From: CAVONV01 sp963697355
GTDB lineage: Bacteria > Acidobacteriota > Vicinamibacteria > Marinacidobacterales > DATDRI01
Assembly (NCBI GenBank): GCA_963697355.1
Contig: CAVONV010000013.1
Coordinates: 186,001 to 250,000, forward strand
Direction: 5' to 3'
DNA length: 64,000 nucleotides
A program made the position numbers and the translations under genes. Under the pieces are notes generated by a model. That model ran no database searches. It was not told the origin of the DNA and saw nothing but the letters and a program-made list of their open reading frames with translations. Positions 33,929 through 43,124 of this stretch are shown piece after piece (within the stretch, counting starts at the first letter, position 1; each line of letters opens with the position of its first letter).

Positions 33929-34651
33929 TCAGCCGCGCACCATTGTTCCGATTTTTTCTCCACAAACGACGCGCTTCATGTTTCCCGGTTCCTTGACATC
34001 GAACACGATGATCGGAAGACTGTTGTCCATGCAAAGGGAAATGGCGGTCGTGTCCATGACTTTTAGGCCCTTCTCAATGACCTCGAAGTAGGTGATTTCC
34101 TCAAAGAAAGTGGCATCCGCTTCTCGCTCAGGGTCGGCGGAGTAGATACCGGAGACCTTGGTTCCTTTGATGATGATTTCGGCCTTGATTTCCATGGCGC
34201 GGAGCGCTGCGGCCGTATCAGTCGAAAAGTAAGGATTCCCCGTACCGGCCGCGAAGATGATGACCCGCCCCTTTTCCAAGTGTCTAATGGCGCGCCGTCG
34301 AATGAAAGGCTCGGCTACTTCTCGTATTTCGAGAGCGGAGAGAACGCGCGTGTGAGTTCCAAGCTTCTCCAATGCGTCTTGAAGTGCGAGTCCGTTGATA
34401 AGAGTAGCCAGCATACCCATATGATCGGCGGAAACACGGTCCATACCTCGGGCGGAAGCTGCAATCCCTCGGAAGATGTTGCCGCCTCCGATGACCACAG
34501 CCGTTTCCACGCCTAGGGCTTGTACTTGATTGATCTCCCTGGCCATCGTCTCGAAGACCTGGGTGTCGATGCCAAAAGGTTGCTCGCCCATGAGCGCTTC
34601 GCCCGACAACTTGATCAGTACGCGCTTGTATTTTGGCTTCCCGTTTGACAT
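33929..34651 (-). CDS. pyrH: UMP kinase
   Basis: 240 residues, amino-acid kinase fold: KRVLIKLSGEALMG, IGGGNIFRG, DHMGMLATLINGLALQDAL and the C-terminal SLCMDNSLPIIVFD. PyrH phosphorylates UMP to UDP in the cytoplasm. It is separated from tsf by 180 bases that contain a repeat array, an unusual gap in this operon; AT-rich sequence before the start (34690-34730) could hold its own promoter, but no clear pair was found. Confidence 0.96.
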   Translation of the reverse strand: MSNGKPKYKRVLIKLSGEALMGEQPFGIDTQVFETMAREINQVQALGVETAVVIGGGNIFRGIAASARGMDRVSADHMGMLATLINGLALQDALEKLGTHTRVLSALEIREVAEPFIRRRAIRHLEKGRVIIFAAGTGNPYFSTDTAAALRAMEIKAEIIIKGTKVSGIYSADPEREADATFFEEITYFEVIEKGLKVMDTTAISLCMDNSLPIIVFDVKEPGNMKRVVCGEKIGTMVRG

Positions 34652-34782
34652 TTCTTCCCCTCAGTCGTTGCGGCTTCAAGCCCAACTGCCGGAAAATATC
34701 ACAAAATTATCCAAAGAAATAATCGCGGAAGGAGTCAAATCGCAATGAGGTGTGAGCACTCGAATAGAGGCATTTCCGTATT

Positions 34783-34831
34783 CTCGAGTGCTCGAGTTCT
34801 TGGGTTCTTGAGTTCTTGGGTTCTTGAGTTC
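34783..34831. repeat. 8-bp tandem array GTTCTTGG/GTTCTTGA between tsf and pyrH
   Basis: On the + strand GTTCTTGG-GTTCTTGA-GTTCTTGG-GTTCTTGA-GTTCTTAG follow in perfect 8-base register, preceded by diverged copies. It abuts the tsf stop (34832) and lies inside the ribosomal operon, so it would be part of the mRNA as CAAGAAC repeats. Confidence 0.85.
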
Positions 34832-35434
34832 TTAGAGTTGCTCCCCACGCTCGTATCTCATGAAACGACGAACTTGGATGTTCTCCTTGAGAACCGCGAT
34901 CTTGGAGGTGATGTGTTCTTGGACGGTAACGTCAGGATCCTTGACAAAAGGTTGTTCCAGCAGGACCCTTTCCGAGAAGTACTTGTTCAACCGACCTTCG
35001 ACAATCTTTTCGATGACCTGAGCGGGCTTGCCCGACTGTTCGGCTTGGCTTTTTAGGATCTCGCGTTCCTTGTCGAGTATTTCTTCCGGTACGTCTTCGC
35101 GCTTGACAAAATCCGGACTCGCCGCAGCCACTTGCATAGCCAGGTCTTTGACGAGGCCCTGGAAGTCAGCGGTCTTTGCGACGAAGTCCGTCTCACAACT
35201 CACTTCGATGAGGACACCGATCTTCCCACCAGCATGAATATAGGAGCTGATGAGCCCTTCTGTTGTCGAGCGGCTCGCCTTCTTCTCGGCAGCGGCCTGG
35301 CCTTTCTTGCGGAGGATGGTGACGGCCTTTTCCAGGTCGCCATCAGCTTCGACCAATGCACCTTTACAATCCATGAGGCCGGCACCAGTCTGGTCACGTA
35401 GCTTCTTGACGACCTCAGCGGAAATCTTGCTCAC
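34832..35434 (-). CDS. tsf: Elongation factor Ts
   Basis: 200 residues, the short EF-Ts form lacking most of the second core subdomain. N-terminal VKKLRDQTGAGLMDCKGAL and the ASRSTTEGLISSYIHAGGKIG stretch are diagnostic, as is VSCETDFVAKT. EF-Ts recycles EF-Tu-GDP. It follows rpsB by 51 bases. Confidence 0.95.
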   Translation of the reverse strand: MSKISAEVVKKLRDQTGAGLMDCKGALVEADGDLEKAVTILRKKGQAAAEKKASRSTTEGLISSYIHAGGKIGVLIEVSCETDFVAKTADFQGLVKDLAMQVAAASPDFVKREDVPEEILDKEREILKSQAEQSGKPAQVIEKIVEGRLNKYFSERVLLEQPFVKDPDVTVQEHITSKIAVLKENIQVRRFMRYERGEQL

Positions 35435-35485
35435 GTTTGCCTGCTTTCTTTGTTGGGGAGATGCGAGCGTCGGGAAGCTATTCCC

Positions 35486-36280
35486 TTACGCGGGGGGAGG
35501 AGGTGCTTGAGCAGGATCTTGGCCAGCCTCACCTGCTCCTTCCCCGGAGCTCGTATCTATTGCTTTGGCCGTCGCTTCTTCAGGAACGGCGCTTTCCTTC
35601 ATTTGTCGGCCAGCGATGAGGGCATCGGCCAATCGAGAAGTGAAGAGCTTGATCGCTCGGAGCGCATCGTCATTCCCCGGGATGACATAGTCGATGATGT
35701 CAGGATCGCAATTGGTGTCGACTACGCCAATGACGGGAATCTTCAATTTGCGGGCTTCGAGGACGGCAATCTCCTCCCGCTGCGAATCGATGATGTAGAC
35801 CGCATCGGGAAGCCGACCCATATCTTGAATGCCGCGCAAGTTCTTGTCGAGGCGTTTTCGCTCCTTTTCCAGCCGCGAGACTTCCTTCTTCGACAACTCG
35901 TCGAATCGACCTTCGTCGGACATTGCGTTGAGCTCGCGATAGCGGCCGATGCTTTTCTGAATCGTTGTGAAGTTCGTCAGAATGCCACCCAACCAGCGTT
36001 GGTTGATGTAGTACATCCCCGCCCGCATGGCTTCCTCGGCGACCACTTCTTGTGCTTGACGCTTGGTGCCGACGAAAAGGACCGTCTTACCCTCGCGACC
36101 GAGCTGCTCGGCGAACTTGAGAGCCTCTTTGAACATCTTGAGGGTCTTTTGCAGGTCGACGATATAGATGCCGTTACGCTCACCGAAAATGTACGCCTTC
36201 ATCTTCGGATTCCAGCGCTTGGTTTGATGCCCGAAATGGACTCCAGCTTCGAGCAGCTCCTTCATTGATATAGAAGCCAA
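35486..36280 (-). CDS. rpsB: 30S ribosomal protein S2
   Basis: 264 residues: MKELLEAGVHFGHQTKRWNP, GRYRELNAMSDEGRFDELSK and VDTNCDPDIIDYVIPGNDDA are S2 signatures. A low-complexity Ala/Pro tail (GAGEAGQDPAQAPPPPA) extends the C-terminus. S2 binds near the 30S neck and is needed to recruit S1. It lies 12 bases after rpsI. Confidence 0.96.
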   Translation of the reverse strand: MASISMKELLEAGVHFGHQTKRWNPKMKAYIFGERNGIYIVDLQKTLKMFKEALKFAEQLGREGKTVLFVGTKRQAQEVVAEEAMRAGMYYINQRWLGGILTNFTTIQKSIGRYRELNAMSDEGRFDELSKKEVSRLEKERKRLDKNLRGIQDMGRLPDAVYIIDSQREEIAVLEARKLKIPVIGVVDTNCDPDIIDYVIPGNDDALRAIKLFTSRLADALIAGRQMKESAVPEEATAKAIDTSSGEGAGEAGQDPAQAPPPPA

Positions 36281-36292
36281 AACTCCTCCAAA

Positions 36293-36694
36293 TCACCTTT
36301 TCGAGTATTGGAAACGCTTGCGTGCGCCCGGCTGGCCGTATTTCTTGCGCTCCTTGATTCTCGAGTCGCGCGTCAAGAAACCGGCTTTCTTTAGCCGTCC
36401 TCGAAGCTCTTGGTTGAACTCGCACAATGCCCGGCTGATCCCGAGCCTCATGGCCCAAGCTTGGCCGGTCAGGCCTCCACCACGAATGTTGGCAAGGATA
36501 TCGAATTTGTCCGACGTCTCAGTGAGCTGCAAAGGTTGTTTGATCACCATCTTCAGAGTATCACTGGGAAAATAGTCCTCCAGTGCCCGTTTGTTGATGG
36601 TAATTTGGCCCTTGCCAGGGCGAAGGTATACGCGAGCGACAGAAGATTTTCTTTTACCTGTTCCGTAGTGCTGTATGCGCGTAGAAGTCGCCAA
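36293..36694 (-). CDS. rpsI: 30S ribosomal protein S9
   Basis: 133 residues: YGTGKRKSSVARVYLRPGKG, GGGLTGQAWAMRLGISRAL and the basic tail KKYGQPGARKRFQYSKR ending in the Arg that contacts P-site tRNA. Follows rplM by 27 bases in the usual L13-S9 pair. Confidence 0.97.
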   Translation of the reverse strand: MATSTRIQHYGTGKRKSSVARVYLRPGKGQITINKRALEDYFPSDTLKMVIKQPLQLTETSDKFDILANIRGGGLTGQAWAMRLGISRALCEFNQELRGRLKKAGFLTRDSRIKERKKYGQPGARKRFQYSKR

Positions 36695-36721
36695 AACTAA
36701 TATGCTCCTCGTCTGGTTACC

Positions 36722-37171
36722 TTAGGAGACCTTGGTGGTTTCCTTCGTCTCCAAGGATTGGGGTTTCTGTGCCTGGTGGGGATGATCCGGGCCGGCGTAG
36801 ACTTTCAATTTTCGATACATGGCCCGGCCAAGCTTAGTTTTCGGAAGCATTCCTCTGACCGCTTGCTCGACGAGGCGTTCCGGGTGATCATCCCTGACAC
36901 GTTCCGCCCGGGCTTGGCGGAGTCCACCCGGATAACCGGAATGGCGGTAGTAGAACTTGTCCTTGTCCTTCTTGCCGGTGAGTGCGACTTTCTCGGCATT
37001 GATCACGACGACATGGTCACCCGTGTCCAAAAAAGGTGTATAGGACGGTTTGTGCTTGCCCGCGAGAATGGTGGCAATCCGGCTTGCCAAACGTCCAAGC
37101 ACGGCGCCTTCCGCATCGACGACGTACCAGGCACGCTCGATTTCTTGTTTTTTTGCAAATGTGGTTGACAT
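36722..37171 (-). CDS. rplM: 50S ribosomal protein L13
   Basis: 149 residues from ATG 37171 (MSTTFAKKQEIERAWYVVDA); the frame is open upstream to 37255, but the family begins here. HKPSYTPFLDTGDHVVVINA and the PERLVEQAVRGMLPKTKLGR region identify L13. First gene of the rplM-rpsI-rpsB-tsf-pyrH-frr run, with a promoter ending 72 bases upstream. Confidence 0.96.
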   Translation of the reverse strand: MSTTFAKKQEIERAWYVVDAEGAVLGRLASRIATILAGKHKPSYTPFLDTGDHVVVINAEKVALTGKKDKDKFYYRHSGYPGGLRQARAERVRDDHPERLVEQAVRGMLPKTKLGRAMYRKLKVYAGPDHPHQAQKPQSLETKETTKVS

Positions 37172-37242
37172 TTTATTCTTGCTGTTCCCTACAATGAGTA
37201 CGCGTACCCGAGACGGGTCAGACCGCTCGACGGCAAACCGAT

Positions 37243-37271
37243 AACTTAACTGCATTTAGAGACAATGTCAA
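37243..37271 (-). promoter_or_regulatory. Promoter of the rplM operon
   Basis: Reading the - strand: TTGACA (37271-37266), 17-base spacer, TAAGTT (37248-37243). The -35 is perfect, the -10 weaker. Downstream leader holds a small hairpin, ACCCG-AGA-CGGGT (37206-37218). Confidence 0.5.
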
Positions 37272-37301
37272 GAGAAAAAAGCCACCAGCCTGCATGGAAA
37301 A

Positions 37302-37325
37302 CCCCACATTGGGGGGACGCCCCCA
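37302..37325. other. Two overlapping G/C hairpins in the rplM-pilM divergent gap
   Basis: The 37172-37522 gap holds no gene. Besides two promoters it contains CCCC-ACATT-GGGG (37302-37314) overlapping GGGGG-ACG-CCCCC (37312-37324). The two stems share the same G run, so they exclude each other in single-stranded form. Confidence 0.4.
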
Positions 37326-37353
37326 TAGGTAGTGAGTGGCCTCAGATTCGCTC

Positions 37354-37382
37354 TTGACCAAATCTCCTTCATGGCTCATAAT
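37354..37382 (+). promoter_or_regulatory. Promoter of the pilMNOPQ operon
   Basis: TTGACC (37354-37359), 17-base spacer, CATAAT (37377-37382), each 5 of 6. It lies 140 bases before the pilM GTG. A second possible -35, TTGACA at 37425-37430, has only a poor -10 (TACGCT) 18 bases later. Confidence 0.6.
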
Positions 37383-37522
37383 GAGCGCATTACCCAGTAG
37401 GAAAAAACGGACGCATCTTTTTGCTTGACAGGCGTTCACTTTATGCAGTACGCTCACAAAGTACTTTAACATTCTCCCAGTAAATGTACATCAGATCGAG
37501 GCGAGTGAAAGGGAGTTAGACT

Positions 37523-38584
37523 GTGGGTCTCTTCGGCAAAAAGAAAAATCTCGTGGGACTCGATATCGGCTCGAGCTCCATCAAGGCCGTCGAGCTGAAA
37601 GCCGGCAAGGGCGATGTCTTTCAGCTGACCACGGTGGGCATCATGCATCTGCCTCAGGAAGCCATTGTTGACGGCCAGATCATGGACTCGACCTCGGTGA
37701 TCGAGGCAATCCAACGGCTCTTCTCGGAGTACAAGATTAAGACGCAAGACGTGGCCACCGCCATCAGCGGCAGCTCGGTCATCGTCAAGAAAATCCAGCT
37801 TCCGAGTATGAGTGAGCAAGAGCTGGCAGAATCTATCCATTGGGAAGCCGAGCAGTATATCCCCTTCGATATTCAAGAAGTGAATCTGGATTATCAGATC
37901 TTGGAGGAGGGGGCCGGTACCAACATGGATATTCTGCTGGTGGCGGCCAAAAAGGACAAAATCAACGACTATATGAGTGTGATCACTCAGGCCGGCCGCA
38001 ATCCTGTCGTGATGGATATCGACGCTTTTGCGCTTCAAAACGCCTTCGAGCTGAACTACGGCGTCGAGCCCGGCCGGGTCGTGGCGTTGGTCAACTCCGG
38101 AGCCAGTCAGGCCAACATCAACATAATAAAGGGTGAAGATTCCATCTTTACGCGAGACATCACGACCATCGGGGGCAATCAGTTCACCGATGCGATCATG
38201 AAGGATCTCAATGTCACATTCGAGCAGGCTGAGAACCTCAAACAGGGGCAGGGCGTGGAGGGGCAAAGTCCGGAAGCCATAGCGCCCATTCTGACGTCTG
38301 TGAGTGAGCAGGTGCTGCTCGAAGTGCAGAAAACGTTCGATTTTTTCAAGGCGACGACATCTGAAGACCGCATCGATCGGGTGGTGCTTTCCGGCGGGAG
38401 CGCTCGAATACCGGGACTTGCGGACTCGATGGCCGAGCGGTTTGATTGTCGAGTAGAAATCGCCAATCCTTTCCAAAATGTGAATTACAGCCCTAAGGAT
38501 TTCGATGCCGAGTTCCTCGAGGAACTGGGGCCGGCCTGTTCCATAGCTGTCGGGCTGGCTCTCAGAAAGGCAGGCGACCGATGA
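37523..38584 (+). CDS. pilM: Type IV pilus inner-membrane platform protein PilM
   Basis: 353 residues from GTG 37523 with AAGGGAG about 8 bases before. Actin-like ATPase: LVGLDIGSSSIKAVELK, ISGSSVIVKKIQLPSMSE, and the phosphate-2 like VVLSGGSARIPGLADS. PilM is a cytoplasmic protein that binds the N-terminal peptide of PilN and connects the PilNO ring to the motors. First gene of pilMNOPQ; its stop overlaps the pilN start by four bases. Reading frame fully intact, unlike the four genes after it. Confidence 0.96.
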   Translation: MGLFGKKKNLVGLDIGSSSIKAVELKAGKGDVFQLTTVGIMHLPQEAIVDGQIMDSTSVIEAIQRLFSEYKIKTQDVATAISGSSVIVKKIQLPSMSEQELAESIHWEAEQYIPFDIQEVNLDYQILEEGAGTNMDILLVAAKKDKINDYMSVITQAGRNPVVMDIDAFALQNAFELNYGVEPGRVVALVNSGASQANINIIKGEDSIFTRDITTIGGNQFTDAIMKDLNVTFEQAENLKQGQGVEGQSPEAIAPILTSVSEQVLLEVQKTFDFFKATTSEDRIDRVVLSGGSARIPGLADSMAERFDCRVEIANPFQNVNYSPKDFDAEFLEELGPACSIAVGLALRKAGDR

Positions 38585-39193
38585 TTCGCATTAACCTGCT
38601 AGGTGTCCGGGAACAAGCGCCTGGAGTGTTCGAGGGCGAGGTCCCGGCTACCCCATCGGAGAAGAAAGGACTCCTCTTCGCCATCCTTTTGATTGGGGCG
38701 GCGCTGGCTCTCATCGCCTTCCAGTATCTCACGGCTCAGCAGACCTTGAGTCGACTGGATGAGGAGATCAATCAGCTTACTCAGGAGAAGCAGCGTTTGG
38801 CGGCGATTATTCAGCGCGTCAATGAGTATCAGCAGAGACTACAAGAGCTCGAGAAGAGGGAAGCTCTCATCGAACGGCTCAAGCGAGAGCGAGAGGGCCC
38901 GGTCCGAATGCTCGATGACTTGTCGGCCAGTGCTTCCCGATTTCGTGTGGCTCACGAATCTAACCTCGGCCGCAAACAACGTCACTGTTCGGGGTATGGC
39001 TGCTTCTTGGACCAGCATTGCGGACTACATCCAGAGGTTGGAGCAAAGCGACTGGTTCTCCAACGTCGAGCTGATCGACGCCCGACAAGGGTCTGACGAC
39101 TTTACGTCCTTTCAGCTTCGAACGCAGGTCGTGACACCGGGAGCCCCGACAGGTGCGGAAACGACACCTGGCGGCACGGGCGGGGCTCAATGA
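38581..39193 (+). CDS. pilN: Type IV pilus protein PilN, one frame break
   Basis: About 203 residues once corrected. N-terminal PilM-binding motif MIRINLLG, one transmembrane helix (about 30-48: LLFAILLIGAALALIAFQYL), coiled coil (50-105) and a C-terminal ferredoxin-like part. The frame changes at about 38925-38935: the first segment ends ...RMLDDLSAS and the second resumes LPDFVWLTNLTSAANNVTV, so one extra base is present. PilN spans the inner membrane and pairs with PilO. As deposited, the first frame would end at 39096. Confidence 0.9.
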
Positions 39194-39214
39194 GGCGTCC
39201 GCGGGAGTAGAGCC

Positions 39215-39853
39215 ATGGCGTTAGACATGGGAAAAATGTCCTTCGGTACGCAAATCGTGGTGTTCCTGGTGCTGGCCGCGGCGATTTACGGTGCCTTTTA
39301 CTACTTCGTTTACACCGGGCTCGAAGCGGAGATCGAGACCAAAGACCCAAGAGCGAAGAGAACTGCAAGACGAGGTCGAGAAAGGGAAAGTGACTGCGGC
39401 TCGACTTGCCGGAGTTTCAGGCGGGAAGTCGAACGGCGGGAAGCTACGCTCCAGGCCCTGTCTCGAATCTTGCCCAGCAACAAAGAAGTCGATGACTTGC
39501 TTCGTAAGGTCCAACAGATGGCTGCGGAATCCAGTCTCAACGTCCTGAGGTTCAAGCCAGAGGCAACCCAGCCAAGGGAATTCTACGCGGCATGGCCGAT
39601 TAGCTTGGAGTTGGACGGCAACTATCACAATCTCGCGTATTTTTTCGATCGCTTGAGCAAGCTGTCTCGAATCGTGAACGTGAGCAACTTGAAGGTCAAC
39701 TCGAACAAGAAACCAACGATATCTTCCACGATTCGTGCAACATGTACCGCCACAACCTTTGTCTTTATCGAGACTCCCGCACCTGCGCCGGGCAAGGGTG
39801 GAGCCAAAGGCAAAAAAGGCAAGGGCAAAGCGCCGCAGCAGAAGCGGCAATAG
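39215..39853 (+). CDS. pilO: Type IV pilus protein PilO, three compensating frame breaks
   Basis: 212 codons, open from end to end as deposited, but residues about 43-70 are out of frame. The correct text runs in frame 2 to ...LEAEIETK, in frame 3 as TQERRELQDEVEKGKVTAAR, in frame 1 as LPEFQ, then in frame 2 as REVERREATLQALSRILPSN. Three one-base insertions (about 39341-39348, 39405-39410, 39420-39424) therefore cancel. Transmembrane helix about 12-32, coiled coil, then ferredoxin-like domain. C-terminus Lys/Gly-rich (GKGGAKGKKGKGKAPQQKRQ). Forms the periplasmic platform with PilN. Confidence 0.88.
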   Translation: MALDMGKMSFGTQIVVFLVLAAAIYGAFYYFVYTGLEAEIETKDPRAKRTARRGRERESDCGSTCRSFRREVERREATLQALSRILPSNKEVDDLLRKVQQMAAESSLNVLRFKPEATQPREFYAAWPISLELDGNYHNLAYFFDRLSKLSRIVNVSNLKVNSNKKPTISSTIRATCTATTFVFIETPAPAPGKGGAKGKKGKGKAPQQKRQ

Positions 39854-39897
39854 ACCTAATTGGGGTGAGTCTCTAAAGGAGCTACGGGAGAAGAGCC

Positions 39898-40468
39898 ATG
39901 CGGTCGCCAAGCCTTCTGAGACTCTGTTGTTCGCGTGTTGGCGCTCGCCGGTTTTCTTGGCGGGTGCGGCTGCCGTTCAGCAGGCGCCGCCGTTGAAAAC
40001 CAGCAAGCGGCTGGTGAGGAAGCGCAACAACAAGTTACCGGAGAGCAACAAGAGAACGCCGAGCAGGGAACAGTCACTCCGGAACCAGTACCGGAAGGGA
40101 TTGAGCTCGTCGAGGGAGCGGGATTACCGGTACGACTCCCGAGGCAGGCGAGATCCTTTCGTGAGCCTGGCGTTGGGTATGAACATTCTTGCCTCCTGAA
40201 GTGAGACCTCCGGGATTGTCCGGAATGCTCATTCAGGAAGTGAGCCTGCACGGTATCGTAAAGACGTCCGAAGGGTACATTGCGATGATCCAGGGCACCG
40301 ATAACAAGAGCTACTTTGCCCGCGCAGGAGAGCGACTCTACGACGGGACGATCGACATCATCGATTCGGCGGAAGGTCGTTTTCTTGCAAGAAATCAATG
40401 ATCCCCTGCGAATCGAGAAGTTCCATAGAATCGAAAAATCGCTCCATCCGGTGGAGGAGGGGAAGTGA
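39898..40468 (+). CDS. pilP: Type IV pilus lipoprotein PilP, about four frame breaks
   Basis: No frame is open across the gene. Joined pieces give a PilP of about 188 residues: MRSPSLLRL..., lipobox LALAGFLGGC (39935-), linker to PVPEGIELVEG, then YRYDSRGRRDPFVSL, then PPEVRPPGLSGMLIQEVSLH...GIVKTSEGYIAMIQG, and finally QEINDPLRIEKFHRIEKSLH ending at TGA 40466-40468. Breaks near 39925-39935, 40110-40116, 40160-40182 and 40376-40382. PilP links the PilNO platform with the PilQ secretin. The last stop overlaps the pilQ start. Conserved residues are kept in every piece, so the gene is probably intact in the organism. Confidence 0.85.
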
Positions 40469-43123
40469 TGAAGTCGAAATGGTCATTTCTCCGGACCTTG
40501 GCGCTAGTTCACCTCGTCGTCTCTGTTTCGACGACGTCAGTGTGGGCGCAAACGGAAGACGTTCCGACGTCGTCCGTTTCCATCCATGCTGTGCGGTATC
40601 ACGTAGAGCCAGGCCGGACTCGGGTATGGTTCGAGACCAGTGGGACGGTTCTGTACACGCAGTACAGTCCCGATCCCTTGACGTTGGTCGTGGACCTACC
40701 GGGAGTGGATGTTTCGAGCATTGCGGAACGAACGGTGGTTGGAAGCCGAGAGGTCGAATCCATCTTGGTGAACCGGCTGGAAGGCGTCAACGGCAAGACC
40801 CTTTCCCGGATCGAGATCAAGTTGGGCTCGCTCGTTCCGTACCAGATTTCAGCGTCCCAACACACGCTGACGATCGTGTTCGAGGGTGCTGACGCCGAAG
40901 AGGTACCTCCGGCTGCCGCGGTAGAGCCGCCGCAAGTGACCCGGGAAGATACGGGCACCTTGGCCGCGTCGGATGAGTCCATCACTTCCACGTCCTTGGC
41001 TGAGCCCACGAGTTCTGGCGATACGGCTGAGCAATCGGTGGCCGAAGAGCCCTCCGAGGAGGGTTCGGCTCAGCCGGATTGGTCCTCGTACCCTCCAGCA
41101 TCATTCATTCAAAGTGTCGTGCACTCGGTTGATGGAGACGTACTCAAAGTCGTCGTCGAGGCGGACGGCAGAATGAACTATTCGAGCTTTCGACTCGAGA
41201 ACCCGAGTCGACTTGTTTTCGACTTCAACGGTGTCACTAATCGAGTATCGAGAGCGACTCTGCCCATCGGTGCGATTGGTGTCGGCCAGGTGCGTATCGC
41301 GCAGTTCCGGGCCGCGAGCCCAGAATCACGCGGGTCGTATTCGACCTCGACGGGGACGTGCCTCACCGAGCGGTCGAGAAGGGTGACGCGATTGAGAATC
41401 TTGTTTGCATCGACGGATGAGATTCTAGCGCGCAGCCTACCCGTCCCGACTCAGGTAGCGTCGGACGCGAGGGACGACATGGTTTTACTCGTCCCGGCCG
41501 AAGATTCCATGTCGGGTGGTGGCAATGGTTCCCACTTTATGATGCAGGCCGAGGAGGTTGGGCTGGACACGCCATCAGGTTCCGGACTCTCGATCGGAAT
41601 GTCCGACTCGGCTCACCTCGCGCCGGTGGCGGTCGTGGCGCAAAGCGCCTTGTCCGAGCTTCCCGAAGGCTCGTCGGTTCCGCTCTTACCCACGCCGCCG
41701 CAGGACACGACGCCCACTGAACAGATGCCGTCCCTCCTGCGCAACTTCGAAGGTACAACCATCGGAGCCGAAGAGAGAACCTACACCGGTGAACTGATCA
41801 GCCTGGACTTCAAGGATGGCGACATCCAGGACATTTTTCGTCTCTTTGCCGACATCAGCGGTCTCAATATCGTTGTGCAGCCGGGCGTCACGGGTCGCAT
41901 CACATTGAAGCTGACGGAAGTTCCTTGGGATCAAGCTCTCGACCTGATTCTCAAAACCCACAAACTGGGCTACGTCGTCGAAGGGAACGTGGTCAGGCTG
42001 GCTCCGCTCTCGGAGCTCGCCGATGAAGAGGCCGAACGGCGAAGACTCGCGGAAGAAAAGGCCCTGGCCGGCGATCTCTCACTCTCACCCAGCAGCTTTC
42101 CTACGCGAAGGCCGGAACCATACAAGCTCTGTTGCGGCGAAACCTCTCGTCCCGCGGCGAGGTCGAGATCGATGAACGGACCAATACGCTCATCATCACC
42201 GACTTGGCGGATCGTCTGGTGACAATCCAGAGCCTCATCGCGACGCTCGACACGCCGATTCCCGGTGTGGAGATCGAAGCCCGTGTCGTCGTGACGACTC
42301 GTTCCTTCTCGCGCCAATTTGGTATCCAGTGGGGATTCACGGGGCACAAGGATGAGTACTTTGGCAATACAACCGAGCTGACCTTTCCGAACAGTGTTCT
42401 GTTGGATGGTCAAAGCATCGGCTCCGACGTGGTGGAAGAGTTCAAGTCGCCCGGCCCCATTCAAGGCGGCGGCTCCGGTGGCGCCACGACTCCCCAAAGG
42501 GGCGCGGACCGGACGCCACGCGCGGCTACGCGGTGAACTTGCCTTTTGCGGGAGCACCCACGGGAGCTATCGGCATCTCGCTGGGTAGCATCACGGGAGC
42601 CTTCGGCATCGATGCGGCCTTGACGGCGGCCGAAAGTCGGGGTCAGGCAAGGATTCTTTCGGCACCCAAGATCATTACGCAGAACAACACGGCGGCAACC
42701 ATCAAGCAGGGTATTACCTTCCCCGTTCAGACGGTGGCCAACAACACCGTCACGGTCACCTTCAAGGACGCTGTGCTCGAGTTGACGGTCACGCCGCAAA
42801 TCACGTCTTCCAATACCATCATCTTGGACATCGATGTGAACAACGACGAAGCGGATTTCAGTAGGACGGTCAACGGCATTCCGAGCATCTTGACCCAGGA
42901 GGCGACGACGCAAGTTCTCGTCGCTGATGGCTCAACGACCGTCATCGGAGGCGTTTTCAAGAATACGACGGACGATCGGGCGGAATACGTGCCGCTTTTG
43001 CATAAAATTCCCATTGTGGGACATCTGTTCAAGAACAAAAGTAGATCTGAAGAAAATCGGGAGCTCCTGATCTTCATTACACCGAGGATCCGTAAGGATG
43101 TTCCCATCGTTGTAGGAGGCTAG
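40468..43123 (+). CDS. pilQ: Type IV pilus secretin PilQ, at least four frame breaks
   Basis: About 880 residues when joined. Signal peptide MKSKWSFLRTLALVHLVVSV...VWAQ, two AMIN domains (40.58-40.90 and 41.10-41.42 kb), a linker, a secretin N-terminal/STN domain (41.77-42.0 kb: ISLDFKDGDIQDIFRLFADI), N1 domain (RRNLSSRGEVEIDERTNTLI) and the secretin core (42.53-43.1 kb: SAPKIITQNNTAATIKQG; TTVIGGVFKN). Breaks near 41311-41322 (before PRITRVVFDLDGD), 41405-41418, 42075-42085 (before TQQLSYAKAG) and 42470-42505. PilQ is the outer-membrane exit pore. Start ATG 40468 chosen over GTG 40465. Confidence 0.9.
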
Positions 43124-43124
43124 G

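Noticed and set aside
35450..36268. A 272-codon open frame antisense to rpsB
   Set aside because: Covers a conserved ribosomal protein gene; codon composition is only the complement of rpsB.
37466..38476. A 336-codon open frame antisense to pilM
   Set aside because: Pure shadow of the pilM coding sequence; no ribosome site and no family match, while pilM is clear on the other strand.
38900..42510. Programmed ribosomal frameshifting in pil genes
   Set aside because: Too many breaks, at different sequence contexts, without slippery heptamers or downstream structures; insertion errors explain them better.
40468..43123. pilQ and pilP as true pseudogenes
   Set aside because: All domains are conserved to either side of each break and no premature stops occur in the correct frame; pilM, pilB, pilT and pilC are intact.
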